Origin: Pseudevernia furfuracea | Lineage: Eukaryota; Ascomycota; Lecanoromycetes; Lecanorales; Parmeliaceae | DNA length: 64,000 nucleotides | Assembly (NCBI GenBank): GCA_022315425.1 | Contig: JAIUPT010000019.1 | Location: forward strand, 248,001 to 312,000 | Direction of reading: 5' to 3' | Shown here: one piece after another, positions 1-10,453 of the stretch | Position numbering within the stretch: the stretch's first letter is position 1 | How the letters are laid out: each line of letters starts with the position of its first letter | The notes under the pieces: generated by a model | The model's database searches: none | What the model was told of the DNA's origin: nothing | What the model saw: only the letters and a program-made list of their open reading frames with translations | Made by a program: the position numbers and the translations under genes

Positions 1-888
1 CAGTACTATGAGCGTGTCATTGGAGCCTTACTCCGAGCTGTGGGCGTCGAATTGGACAACGTACAATTCGTGCGGGGTAGCTCCTACCAGTTGAGACCTG
101 AATTTTCTCGTGACCTACTCCGACTCAGCAAGCGTATATCCGTGCATGACGCCGTAAAGGCAAGCAGCGAGATTGTCAAATCCATGGGCGAACCGGTCAT
201 GGCGGATGGACTCTATCCAATGATGCAGCTCTTGGATGAAGAGTATTTGGGCGTCGACGCAGAATTCGGCGGCATTGACCAGCGCAAGACATTCGCGCTC
301 GCCAATGACACAATGACCAAAGCGCTAGGGTTCAAGACGCGCGCTCACCTCATGAATCCAATGGTTCCCGGGTTGAGTGGCGGAAAGATGAGTAGCTCAG
401 ACCCAAAATCGAAGATTGATCTATTGGATGACCCAGCAACCATACACATGAAGATTGCGAAAGCCTTTTGTGCGCCCGGTAAGACAGAAGGAAATGGTAT
501 CTTAGCATTCATCCAGCATGTCTTGCTACCGTATTCGCAACTTCAATCTCCGGACGGAAAGACGTCAGCCATCAGTGTGGTTCTGAAGGATCAGACTGAG
601 CCGACCGTTTTCAGGTCGTTTGCTGAAGTCACGGAGGCTTATGCAGCCGATCGCTTGACACCGCAGCTGGCGAAGCAGATTGTTGAGGAGGGTCTTGTCA
701 AACTTACGACCTCAATTCGCCATGAATTCGAGACGGATAAAGAATGGCAACGCATCGCCGATGCTGCATATGGCAAGCTTACGGTATTACCTGGGGGGCA
801 AGACACACAGAACAAACAGAACAAAAAGGATAGGAAGGCAAATCGGACTGTCCCAGATACCCAAAATGGTGCAGTCGACGGTCACTAG
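1..888 (+). CDS. TYS1: Tyrosyl-tRNA synthetase, cytosolic (5' partial)
   Basis: Class I aminoacyl-tRNA synthetase that charges tRNA-Tyr. Reading frame 1 is open from the first base of the window, so the N-terminal Rossmann half with the HIGH-type motif lies outside; 295 codons remain before the TAG at 886-888. Visible family signatures are the tyrosine-binding segment with DQRK (about residues 93-96 of the fragment), the signature loop GKMSSSDP (about 125-132), and the following SKIDLLDD. The C-terminal tail (about the last 35 residues) is Lys/Asn/Gln-rich, as in eukaryotic cytosolic enzymes that carry a basic tRNA-binding tail. No intron is needed in this part. Identification from conserved motifs is firm; the mitochondrial paralogue is less likely because of the KMSSS context and the basic tail. 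A short 3' intron changing the last residues cannot be excluded. Confidence 0.93.
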   Translation, partial: QYYERVIGALLRAVGVELDNVQFVRGSSYQLRPEFSRDLLRLSKRISVHDAVKASSEIVKSMGEPVMADGLYPMMQLLDEEYLGVDAEFGGIDQRKTFALANDTMTKALGFKTRAHLMNPMVPGLSGGKMSSSDPKSKIDLLDDPATIHMKIAKAFCAPGKTEGNGILAFIQHVLLPYSQLQSPDGKTSAISVVLKDQTEPTVFRSFAEVTEAYAADRLTPQLAKQIVEEGLVKLTTSIRHEFETDKEWQRIADAAYGKLTVLPGGQDTQNKQNKKDRKANRTVPDTQNGAVDGH

Positions 889-1547
889 CAATACCTTTTG
901 TCGGTAAAGCGTGGATTTTGGCCTTTGAATGGATAGGCAGTGGGACTAAAATGACACAGAATGCAAAATATATGTAATCCCAAGTCATTTGTTCCACAAG
1001 TCGCTTTATTTCTTTCCACCACGGCCTATTGTACTAAAATGAGATAACCAAAGCTTCCATTGAGTACATAATCTAGCACTCTAGAAGTCAACAGATACAA
1101 ACTTGAAGTATAGCTTTTCCATGAGCTCTTGCGGCGGCATTTTGGCCAGACTGCTCTACTGTCGGACTTTTGTATGCTCTTGTAGAACTTCCGAACTGCA
1201 ATTTGAGCCTCTGATTTAATGCAGATCGTAAGCAGGAAGACCGAGCAATCGTCAAGCGCAGAATGCATGTGTTCTTATCTTTTGGCCCTACACATGGAAC
1301 AGTAGACTGATCACACTTGAAGCTTTCGCGGTATACAGAGATTCAAGTTGGAGCACAAGAACAAAGCAGGGAAACACCGCGGCTCTCGTGGCTAACAATC
1401 AAGCTTGGAATCGCATCATTGAGATCCGAATAACAATGCCGTTGTTGAACACAAAGCAGTCTCTCGGTTCAAAAGTTTATAAATGCACCACCCGTGACTA
1501 GCTGGATTCATTTCATCGGACTAAGATCACCACAAACTCACACTATC
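889..1547. other. Intergenic spacer with TATA-like box
   Basis: No convincing gene. The small open frames here have no family motifs. A TATAAA-like element at 1478-1483 lies about 65 nt before the ATG of the next gene and fits its core promoter. Confidence 0.5.
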
Positions 1548-2513
1548 ATGACGGAGCAGCAACAGCCAACACTTCCGGTCGACGACGCTTTCGAATGGCC
1601 AGCGAGTGAGCCACCGCACCCCAGAAATCTCGACCTCGCCTCCAAACTCTGCACATCGCTACTGCCAGCGAGACCAGACACCAAGACGACCACAAAGCAC
1701 TTCCCCTCCGGCTGGTCTTCCAACGACGTAATCCAAGTCTCCACCTCCACTCCCGCTCTTCAGCGCCACCGCTTCATAGTCAAGCTCCCCCGCCACCAAA
1801 CCCCATCACGCATCGCTACCAGCTGCAAAGGGGAAGCAGTACGAACCCGCTGGGCGGCCGAGCATGGCTTCGGACCCAAGGTGCTAGCTATCGATGAGGA
1901 AAGCGGGGGCTTCGTCATGGAGTTCGTTGAGGGACGGACGCTTACGATGGAGATGGTTAAAGGGCAGTATCTACCACAAGCTGTGAACATGCTTCGACGG
2001 ATCCATGGAGCCGAGCCACTGGATTGGATGAGGAAATATGATCCCGTGGAGGTTGTAAGAGCGCAATTGTAACGTGTGAGAGAACGCAAGGCGATGCGAG
2101 CGCATGATGTACGATTCATCGAAGGCATCATGGACGATGTTGGGGAGGAGGTGAAGGACCATCCGTGGGTGCCCTGCCATAATGATTTCCATAGCCACAA
2201 CATTATGCTGGTTAGACGAGCAAAAAGACACCAGCCTGAGCGCCTGCTCGCGATCGATTTCGAGGACTGCGATCTTGCCGATCCGATGTGGGATCTTGCG
2301 TACTTGACGGTCAATCTCGAGCTGGAGCGGGGATCGTACATTTTGGAGACTCTGTACGGCGCTGGCGCAGAGGAAAGACGGCGCGTTCGGGCTTATGTGC
2401 CGTTGGCGATGGCGCATTGTGCTACTTGGGCCGCTTTGCACGGTGGGCTGTGGGCGCAGCATCAAAAGGAAATCATGCAAAGATTAAGGGACGTGGTAGG
2501 CGATTCGAGCTGA
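1548..2513 (+). pseudogene. APH-family phosphotransferase, interrupted by an in-frame stop
   Basis: Aminoglycoside phosphotransferase/choline-kinase-like fold (APH, Pfam PF01636) that would transfer phosphate from ATP to a small substrate. The ATG at 1548 is the first in frame after a TATA-like box. The frame reads to a TAA at 2070-2072 (174 codons), then continues in the same frame to TGA at 2511-2513. The first half has the kinase N-lobe (FIVKLP, then FVMEFVEGRTL); the second half has the catalytic loop HNDFHSHNIML and the metal-binding segment IDFEDCDLADPMWDLAYL. The two halves together make a full-length family member of about 320 residues, so one nonsense codon separates nucleotide binding from catalysis. 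The stop could be a C-to-T change (CAA to TAA, a CpA context typical of RIP). A 36-nt in-frame intron (2055-2090) would also remove it, but is very short for fungi. A sequencing error is the third option. Confidence 0.75.
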
Positions 2514-4958
2514 GGGGCGGACGCATTGGTTTGCGTGGTATTGTATCTAGTAATTGCGAATTCAAGCCTTGTCAGGCAGGAATATCTTCCTTCCGAAATG
2601 GAATTTTTATGGTTATGCGAAGCTCTTATGAAATTGTTCTGCAACCTGTGTATCGCTGCATTGATTCGGACTGAAGTATGCCCAGCGCCGCTCTATCTTC
2701 CTGTCTTCTTGGTTGAAGTCGAGATTTGAGAGGCAGTCTGAGTCACCTGTTGAAGCGATGTTGGTGGAATTTGAGATAGTAGTAGCAATTTCAATCGTAT
2801 AAAGACGAGTTTTAAACAAAAATACGATCCCTGAAACCATATACTAGAAAATTAGCTGAGCAGCAGCAACAACTCACAGATGAGATGAAACTAAACACAA
2901 ACCTCAAAGCCCACGGTGACCAATTCCCCAATCGGGTCTAGCGCGATATTGCAGCTTGTATTATCTAATTCTTCTGTCTTTGTGTTGGCCATGGACTTCA
3001 CATAGCTCGCACAATAGAGATTTTTGAAGTACTCCGGGTTTTTCGGGATCTCACCTTTGGCCCCCCTCGGATATTAGAGAACAGTCGGAGAAGGAGTGGA
3101 TTTTTGCGCTAGAAGGGCGTAGAGCAACAGTTGAGCGCAAGCAGAGCATCAGGAACGACTGACAACGATCCTCCTCACTTGCGTATAATTCCCCCCAATC
3201 TCGACTCTGCGCATTCTTCAGAGCGTCAACAACCTGGGTAGATCTTGTCTTGAATGTATTATAACCTGGGCTTGCCTAAAGATTTTCGTCGGTTGCTGAT
3301 TGGGTAACAAAATGTAACCTAAACGCTTGAAGAGGTTAAATTAGACATAACTATCTTTTACAATCAGAACATGTATTCTATAAATTGCTTTTGCCGGTAC
3401 CCTTCGGCCAAGGACAGGGTGTGGAGGAGATCGAAGCTCGTGGATCCCAATCGACATTTTAGCAGACGCAATCCTCCATTCGACAGGATTGTTCTCTCCA
3501 TCGATCGATTTCCACGATCCACGATGCACTCTTGATACTGCGGTATCAATAACCATTCTTACAACATACAAGGCTGCAGTGCAGTCTTTGCATAAGAGTT
3601 GGTTTCAATTAACATGGCCCCGGCTACATACTCCAGGTCTACTCGTGCCGCCCCGGACGAGGTTTACATAGAGAAGTCAGTAGTACTCTACCTTACCACT
3701 GTCAAGACAAAGGTAGCTTACATGCTGTGAGCCAACTATACTTATAATCTCGTCAACCCATCACCCATTTCTGGACGTCACGATATTCTTCCCGCTCTGG
3801 AACGGGCCGGATCTCCATTTGTTGAGGTTAGCTAAGACGAATGAAGCGACGATAAATCGGGTTTCTCTCTGTTGTTTTGCATCAGCGACATCGTCAACCC
3901 CGCAGCATCCCATACACGGACATTCTGAGGAACTATAACCTGAAGGTCCTCCTATTGAAGTACCTAGCTTTCACATAGAGCTAAACAATACATGAAAACA
4001 GCCATATAAGTGCCCAATATGGAGCAAGCTTGAGCACTGTTCGCTACGGCTCCTTCGTGCCTATGCGGGAGACAAGATATCGTCGAAGGCATCTGAAGAT
4101 GGTGTCCTTTACACTCCACAACTTGCGACCTGAGAGCGACCTATCACGTTGTCGACAGTACCGAAGAACTGAACACCAATGCATATCTTTATGTCGTAAC
4201 TACCAGAGCTGGTGAAAAGCCACGCTGTGCGCTTTTGTTATGCGCGCTGACGCAAAAAAAAAAAGGCTCTACGGGACTACTGATAAACCAGAGACTGTGG
4301 GTCACTTCGGTCTAGTATGCTTCCTCACCCATGTACACGTGGTATTTGGCGACCATGTGATCGTTTTGCTGCGGACACATCGTCGACTGTACTATCTCGG
4401 AATGCTTTTGCTAGGCCCCCTTGTCAGGGTCTTTTTGAGTCATCCGGAGCTGCTATCATTCATGTTGATGGAGAGGATATAGTTGGGAGTGATAACGAAG
4501 CAGACTCGAGATCCGTCATGAGACCCGTATTCAAGCCGTCTCGATCGTTCGCTCAACTTGGGACACTATCGGAGAAGAGGCGCAAGTACGATGTCCGAAA
4601 CACCTGAAGTCGGAGGAGGTGATGCAGGTCAAATGAGATGATGGAGAGCATGACGGCCGATGGGGAGATAGGTAATAGTAATAACGAGATAGATAGAGTT
4701 GATTAGGTAGCAGATAGAAGAGCGCAGTGATCTTGAATTCTTGATACCTTGCGGAGTCTAAGGTACCTTAGGGTTGGGGCTGCTGGCATTTCCCCACACG
4801 ATGCCAAGACATTAGCCGACTGCGATACCGGATTCCATTTCCGCCCTTGCGATTTTTCACATTTCAGCCACTCTCCACTTGGAATTTGACTGACTCACAC
4901 GTTGCAACCCAAGGACAACGCGTTTCCTTTTTACCCATTGACCTTTTCCAACAACACA
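2514..4958. other. Long intergenic region with possible gene fossils
   Basis: No intact gene. Two short stretches translate to protein-like sequence. At 3743-3835 a 30-codon frame contains YNLVNP and ILPALERAG, reminiscent of the end of the thioester-reductase domain of NRPS-like/Lys2-type enzymes. A 96-codon frame at 4317-4607 has a Ser/Asp/Lys-rich C-terminal half. Neither has a clear start, exon structure or conserved neighbours, so both are at best decayed remnants. The last 100 nt before 4959 are the acetolactate synthase promoter. Confidence 0.35.
4891..4897 (+). promoter_or_regulatory. Gcn4/CPC1-type TGACTCA element
   Basis: An exact TGACTCA heptamer, palindromic core of the bZIP general amino acid control site, lies 61 nt upstream of the acetolactate synthase ATG at 4959. 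Branched-chain amino acid genes are classical targets of Gcn4 in yeast and CPC1/CpcA in moulds, so the position is meaningful. A chance match is possible but unlikely within 100 nt of such a gene. Binding is inferred. Confidence 0.6.
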
Positions 4959-7512
4959 ATGTTGCGAACAAAGTCAGCTCGTGCTTTGCGTTGGCTTGAG
5001 CCACGTCAGCACTTTCACCATTCTTCTTCCACCGCCCCAGCAGCCGCCATCTCTAAATTTCTCCGAAGAACGGGGCAAACTTCGTCCTCGTCGAAAGCGA
5101 CCGATGTCGCAAGAAGAGACCAAAGTACTGCTGCAACAACCGCTCCGTAAGTGGAATCAACATCGAGTCCTGATTTGGCACTCAATTGACTGACTTTTAT
5201 ACACAGCCAAACGAGGCCTGTTCCAAGTCCCGCCTTCAATCAGGAGACGAGGAGAAACGATGTACATCCACTACAGAATGCTCAGCGGCAAGAGATGGAT
5301 GAGTCGTGAGCTAAATTTGTGTCTACATTCGCCTGCCTTTGCTGATCTGCTACAATGGCAGGTTCATTGGACTCAGTGGTGGTGCGATATTTGAGAAAAT
5401 GATGTTACGGCAAGGGGTCAAGGTAGTCCCAGTCCTACTGCTCAACCTCGTTCCAGAAAGATAGACTCTGACTTCTGAACCCTCGTGCAGCATATCTTTG
5501 GATATCCAGGAGGAGCTATACTGCCTACATTCGACGCCATCTACAACTCGAAAAACTTTGAATTCATCCTACCCCGCCACGAGCAAGGAGCAGGTCATAG
5601 TAAGCAACGTCACCAGCTCATCATTCCCTAATGCATACCCTGATTCGAGTTTTCTCTTGGAAAAAGAATATTAATTAGAGAACTTTCAGTGGCAGAAGGC
5701 TATGCCCGAGCTTCAGGAAAGCCCGGGGTCGTGCTAGTCACATCTGGTCCCGGAGCAACCAACATAATTACTCCTTTGCAGGACGCTTTATCAGACGGTA
5801 CGCCTTTGGTCGTTTTCTGTGGTCAGGTTCCCACGACTGCTATCGGGTCAGATGCTTTTCAAGAGGCGGATGTTGTGGGAATATCACGCGCATGCACCAA
5901 ATGGAATTGTATGGTCAAGACTGTCGCCGAGCTTCCAAAGAGAATCAACGAGGCATTTGAGATTGCTACCAGTGGAAGACCGGGACCTGTGTTGGTGGAT
6001 CTGCCAAAGGATGTTCAAGCTGCTATTTTGCGGAAGCCTATTCCGGTGGCCAGCACACTTCCATCGCATCCTAGTGCGGCTAGCTTGGTCGCAAGGGAAT
6101 TGGGACAGAAGCAGCTCGAAGGGGTTATTAAGCGTGTTGCAAGGTTAATCAACATCGCTAAAAAACCCGTCATATATGCCGGTCAAGGCGTGATTGCATT
6201 GCCAGAAGGACCTAAATTACTCAAGGAGTTGGCGGACAAAGCTTGCATACCAGTCACTACTACAGTACAGGGCCTTGGAGGTTTCGACGAGCTTGATGAG
6301 AAGTCGTTACACATGCTCGGCATGCACGGATCGCCTTATGCCAATATGGCCATACAAGATGCCGATCTTATAATCGCCCTCGGGGCCCGATTTGATGACC
6401 GAGTAACAGGTAATGGATCTTACAATCTAAAAAATATCAAAGCTGATTTCTGCAGGCAATATCGCTAAATTTGCCCCTCAAGCCAAAGCTGCTGCTGCCG
6501 AAAAGCGTGGTGGAATCGTACATTTCGAGATCATTCCCAAAAACATCAACAAGGTCGTCCAAGCGACCCACGCGGTCGAAGGCGACGTAGCTGCAAATCT
6601 GGCCCTCCTCCTTCCATTCGTTAATGAAAAAGCTTCCCGTCCCGAATGGTTCAGCCAGATCAATGACTGGAAGAAGCGCCTACCCTTCGCTTATGAGAAG
6701 GAGACTCCAGACGGCCTTATAAAACCGCAGAGCGTTATCGAGAGACTCAGCAATCTCACCAAGGATATGAAAGAACAAACTATCATTACAACCGGCGTAG
6801 GACAGCATCAAATGTGGACTGCACAACACTTTCGATGGCGGCATCCCAGAACCATGATCACCTCTGGCGGTCTCGGGACAATGGGTTTTGGTCTCCCAGC
6901 GGCCATCGGCGCAAAAGTAGCTCGTCCAGATGCTCTTGTCATAGATATCGGTAATAAACCCTAGTATTTCTACTCTTATCTAAATGCTAATTTTCTTCTC
7001 TAGATGGGGATGCATCCTTCAGCATGACTCTTACGGAACTCTCAACTGCTGCTCAATTTCAAATTGGGGTCAAGATTATCATTCTCAATAACGAGGAGCA
7101 AGGCATGGTCACCCAATGGCAGTCTATCTTTTACGAAGATCGGTTCGCGCATACTCACCAGAAGAACCCGGATTTCGTCAAATTGGGCGAGGCGATGGGC
7201 GTGCAAGCGCAGCGTTGCATCGCACCAAACGACGTGGAGGCGAAACTCAAGTGGTTGATCGAAAGCGATGGCCCTGCTCTGTTGGAGATTGTGACGGATA
7301 AGAAGGTGCCGGTTCTGCCCATGGTGGAAGCGGGCTCCGCTCTTCATGAAATGCGCGTGTATGACGAAGGTACGTCTACCCCAGGTTTTTTCCACATTCT
7401 GGCAAGCCACCTTCCGAGACCTGCGTCCTAACTTTATGCCGCAGCGAAAGAAAAGACCAGGAGAGCCAAGCTGAAAGCCAAGATGGAGGCAGCTGGCCGG
7501 GCGGAACGATGA
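4959..7512 (+). CDS. ILV2: Acetolactate synthase catalytic subunit, mitochondrial (8 exons)
   Basis: Thiamine-diphosphate enzyme making acetolactate (or acetohydroxybutyrate) from pyruvate, the first shared step of valine, leucine and isoleucine synthesis. Exons: 4959-5146, 5207-5305, 5362-5422, 5491-5599, 5690-6409, 6456-6950, 7004-7369, 7445-7512. They join in phase to 701 residues, the usual fungal length. Residues 1-60 are Arg/Ser-rich without acidic runs, a mitochondrial transit peptide. The conserved domain starts near GAIFEKMMLRQGVKHIFGYP. The catalytic glutamate lies in PRHEQGAGH (about 147). The ThDP/Mg2+ motif runs from GDASFSM (about 559) to LNNEEQGMV. The C-terminus is basic (KEKTRRAKLKAKMEAAGR). 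All introns have GT-AG ends and are 46-90 nt. A TGACTCA site precedes the gene. The separate regulatory subunit (Ilv6 type) is not in the window. Confidence 0.96.
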
Positions 7513-8780
7513 GATTGTGACTCTTTATTTTCTTCTTTCGTCAATGTTTACTCCATATACCCGTGTCAGGCGTCCGGAGCTTTCAACTGGCGGCAAAGTT
7601 AATGCATTTACAAAAAGGAAAATTGGAAAGGTGGCGACGGGCACGCACAACGGATCTCGGTCCTTTCAGGCCATGCTCCGGCTCCGAAATCGGCAGTACA
7701 TATTCATATTCATATTCATATTCATATTCATGATGAGATCAAATTTTTTCCAACCCAAACCAACAAGGGTCCCAGTACCTTATAGCACCCGACCCTCACC
7801 CCCCGATCAAAAAACCACGACGAGCGGCCACCTTGGTCGATTCCGAGTTCCCCCTTGAGGCTTTTGCTTTTTTTCACCGTACGATACCAGGCCTACCAAC
7901 TGACTGACTGACTACCTCTTACCTCAATCATGTGTGCTCTTCTTGCACCTTACGCCTACTTGCACGGGAGATCTAAAGAGAGAAAGCCTTGACAGGAGCG
8001 ATATACACTTTGTATTCCGACTCTCTCGAACGAACGCAGCAGGGGTTCAATGCACTCTGCGGGAAAAGAGATGTCGGAGGCGAGGGGGGGGGAAGGGGGG
8101 AGAGCTCCGATTATAGATTCGGAGCTGTAAATGCTCGGTAAAGACAATTTGGAATCTGGAAAGGGGGTGGTGATTCCGCGAGCTACCTACATAGTTTTCA
8201 GAGGCGGTTGGTTACCTTCGGAAAGTACTTTGTGCAGGTGAGGACGCGTACGGTTTAGATATGTAAGGTATGTATGTATGGTCTCGATGCTGTGCTAAGT
8301 ACGATGAAGCCTTGTGAACAGGAAAAAAAGCGCTTGTGTAAGGTAGCGCAACCGCGGTTATGTGTGGGCTAGCCGAGACTTGATGGAGTCCCAATTCTGA
8401 TGCAGGAACTTTTCCTCCTAGATACGGACTGTGGTGCCCGTTTTGCTTTCACTGGAAATCAGATTCAACGGTCTTGGCTAAAGTAATGGTGTGACTGGCC
8501 GTCTACATAGCGTCCACACGAATAATTCGGCTTGTAGGAGACTGTTCCTATATGGCGTTCAATGCGGTGTGGACCATTAAGTCCATTCCTTTATCTTCAT
8601 CACGTCGGCTTGGCGTTGAACAGATATTCGATAGCCAAGACGTGTCCACGGCGCACTAAGCCCCTCAGCTCCTCGTTGCCTCCTGCCCGCCAGAATTAGT
8701 TCCACGGGGCTTGGAAGTCCACTCCTGGACTACCTGATAACTTCCATCAGAGAGAGTAATTGACAGCTCTCTGGTCATCT
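7513..8780. other. Convergent intergenic region
   Basis: Lies between the 3' ends of acetolactate synthase and the minus-strand cyclin gene. Contains an ATTCAT hexamer repeat near the start and scattered pyrimidine tracts; no gene supported. Confidence 0.5.
7699..7732 (+). repeat. (ATTCAT)n microsatellite
   Basis: About five perfect copies of a hexamer 190 nt downstream of the acetolactate synthase stop, probably in or just past its 3' UTR. Confidence 0.9.
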
Positions 8781-9754
8781 TCATCCATTTTCTACATCCC
8801 TCCTCTTCATTTCCTCTTCCAACTCACCCAAAGTCAACGGACAGCTGATCTCGGTCCACTTTTCCTTCTCACTCTGGATCCATCCCTCGCAGCTTCCCAA
8901 CCCCACAACCAAAAAGCCCAATGTCTCCCTGTCAACATCGAAGACCTCCCACCACTCTGTACCCGGCAGCTTGACTCCCACTTCCCTCGCCGCAAGATAT
9001 ATTGCCGCCACAGCCAGAGCGGGCGGTTGATGTGTCAGATACAAAAGCTGCGGAGACAATAATGCCGTGTTGAGGTGTGCGAGCGTGCGGGCTGCCAGGG
9101 CACTCGACTTGGCTGTGGGGTTCGGAGGAAGAACACCGAGGGTTTGAAGATATGTGAGGGCGATGTGGTGGGGTAGTGTGACCTGCGTGATGAAAGAGAT
9201 TGACCTCAGGAGGATGGACTCTGTTTGAAGGAGGATAGCCCTTGCGGAATGGTAGGACCCTTCCGAGAGGTAGTAGGATTCAGCATCGGGCTTTTCTTTT
9301 CCTGTAGTACCCTCTGAAGGCTGTCGTAGAGCAGAAGTGGGGGAGAGAAGATAAGCGTAGACGTTCAAGACCGAGCGAGTCGACTGAGGCAGAAACGAGA
9401 TCTTAGCCATCATGTACAGTGATGCTGCAGAAACATCCTATTTCTCGATTAGCATCTGTCTCGATGCTCAGATTACAACACGAATCGCGACCGCACCTTG
9501 ACCGCATTGATCTTGAAGCTTCCTCCCTCGGACCCAATGTAGAATCTGTGAAAGATGACAATGGCTTGCGCAATGATCTCCTGCGGCAGCCTAAGCAGTA
9601 TGCCGGCAGCTTGGGTGAGCTGGGCGCCGGCAAAGCGAAGGGAGCTCTCGAGATCCGCAGGAAGGCCATCAAGTTGGGAACTGGAAGTCGAGAGCTGCTC
9701 GACTGTAGCCAGGGGATTGGATAGAGACGAGAGCTGTTCTGGTGCTGATGCCAT
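8781..9754 (-). CDS. Cyclin-L-like protein (2 exons)
   Basis: Cyclin-box protein expected to partner a transcription/splicing-related CDK. Exons on the minus strand: 9754-9497 and 9437-8781, joined in phase 0 to 304 residues; the 59-nt intron has an unusual GTGCGG donor but a good branch point (TGCTAAT) and a TAG acceptor. The first cyclin box starts with LRFAGAQLTQAAGILLRLPQ (about 40-60) and continues with IFHRFYIG; this AGILLRLPQ run is characteristic of cyclin L. Exon 2 begins DVSAASLYMMAKISFLPQ and carries the second helical box with AVAAIYLAAREVGVKLP. The start is the ATG at 9754; an in-frame TTG six bases upstream is not used. The family call is good; the exact subclass (L versus other transcriptional cyclins) is less sure. 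Confidence 0.85.
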
Positions 9755-10453
9755 AGTCAAGATTGGCTTAAGCGAAACCGTGATCCGAAGGATGTGCCAA
9801 GAAATAAGTGACCTACTCGTACGGAGTAGTCTAGTCCCGGTACTTTTTTAGGAGTTAACAGTGGCCCCCACTCGTCGCTTCGCTACCTACACACCCCCCG
9901 TTATATATCGTTGTGAGACTAGAAGCTAGGCTTGCTAGCCACTGTTCTAGCTCCTAGTTTCTCTTAACGTATTCTAACGGTAGGGCTAACAGACGTCTAA
10001 CAGGTAGTAATTAGTAAGTCTCTCTTCGTCGACGGAGCCTCCAAGCACCAGGATGGCCATCTACCCCACAGTCGTGACCGTCTTCGTAGAGACTCTTGCC
10101 AATACGTTTATCGCATGTGCAGGACTCTGACACGACTTATACGGCTCTGCTCAAGCAGCAACCGTCGGTTCAGGCGTCCTGCAATCGCAATCGCAACAAT
10201 GCTCACTAATCGTAAATACTAAACCGAAATCCAAGCGCTGGACAAATTGGCAACGCTTCAATTGGTAGGCTATACCGACGCTGAAAACAATCATTGGACC
10301 CTGCATGCCCTTGCTCATGCTCATGCATTGTCATATATTATTAATAGTGGGGTCGAGTTCGAGTATGCTAAATTCTTCATCGAGCGATGAGAATGCTTGG
10401 CTACCTGGCTACTTATAAGCCAGCTGCATTTTTCAAAATGTTGATCCTCCATA
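9755..10453. other. Intergenic region with an inverted-repeat element
   Basis: No gene. An imperfect inverted repeat of about 17 nt (9849-9864 against 9939-9956) brackets roughly 75 nt, itself holding a GCTAG-type palindrome. The rest shows nothing clear. Confidence 0.4.

Noticed and set aside
2055..2090. 36-nt intron removing the stop in the APH gene
   Set aside because: It keeps the frame and has GT-AG ends, but it is shorter than the roughly 45-nt minimum seen for the other introns here and would delete residues that look like normal family sequence. Kept only as an alternative.
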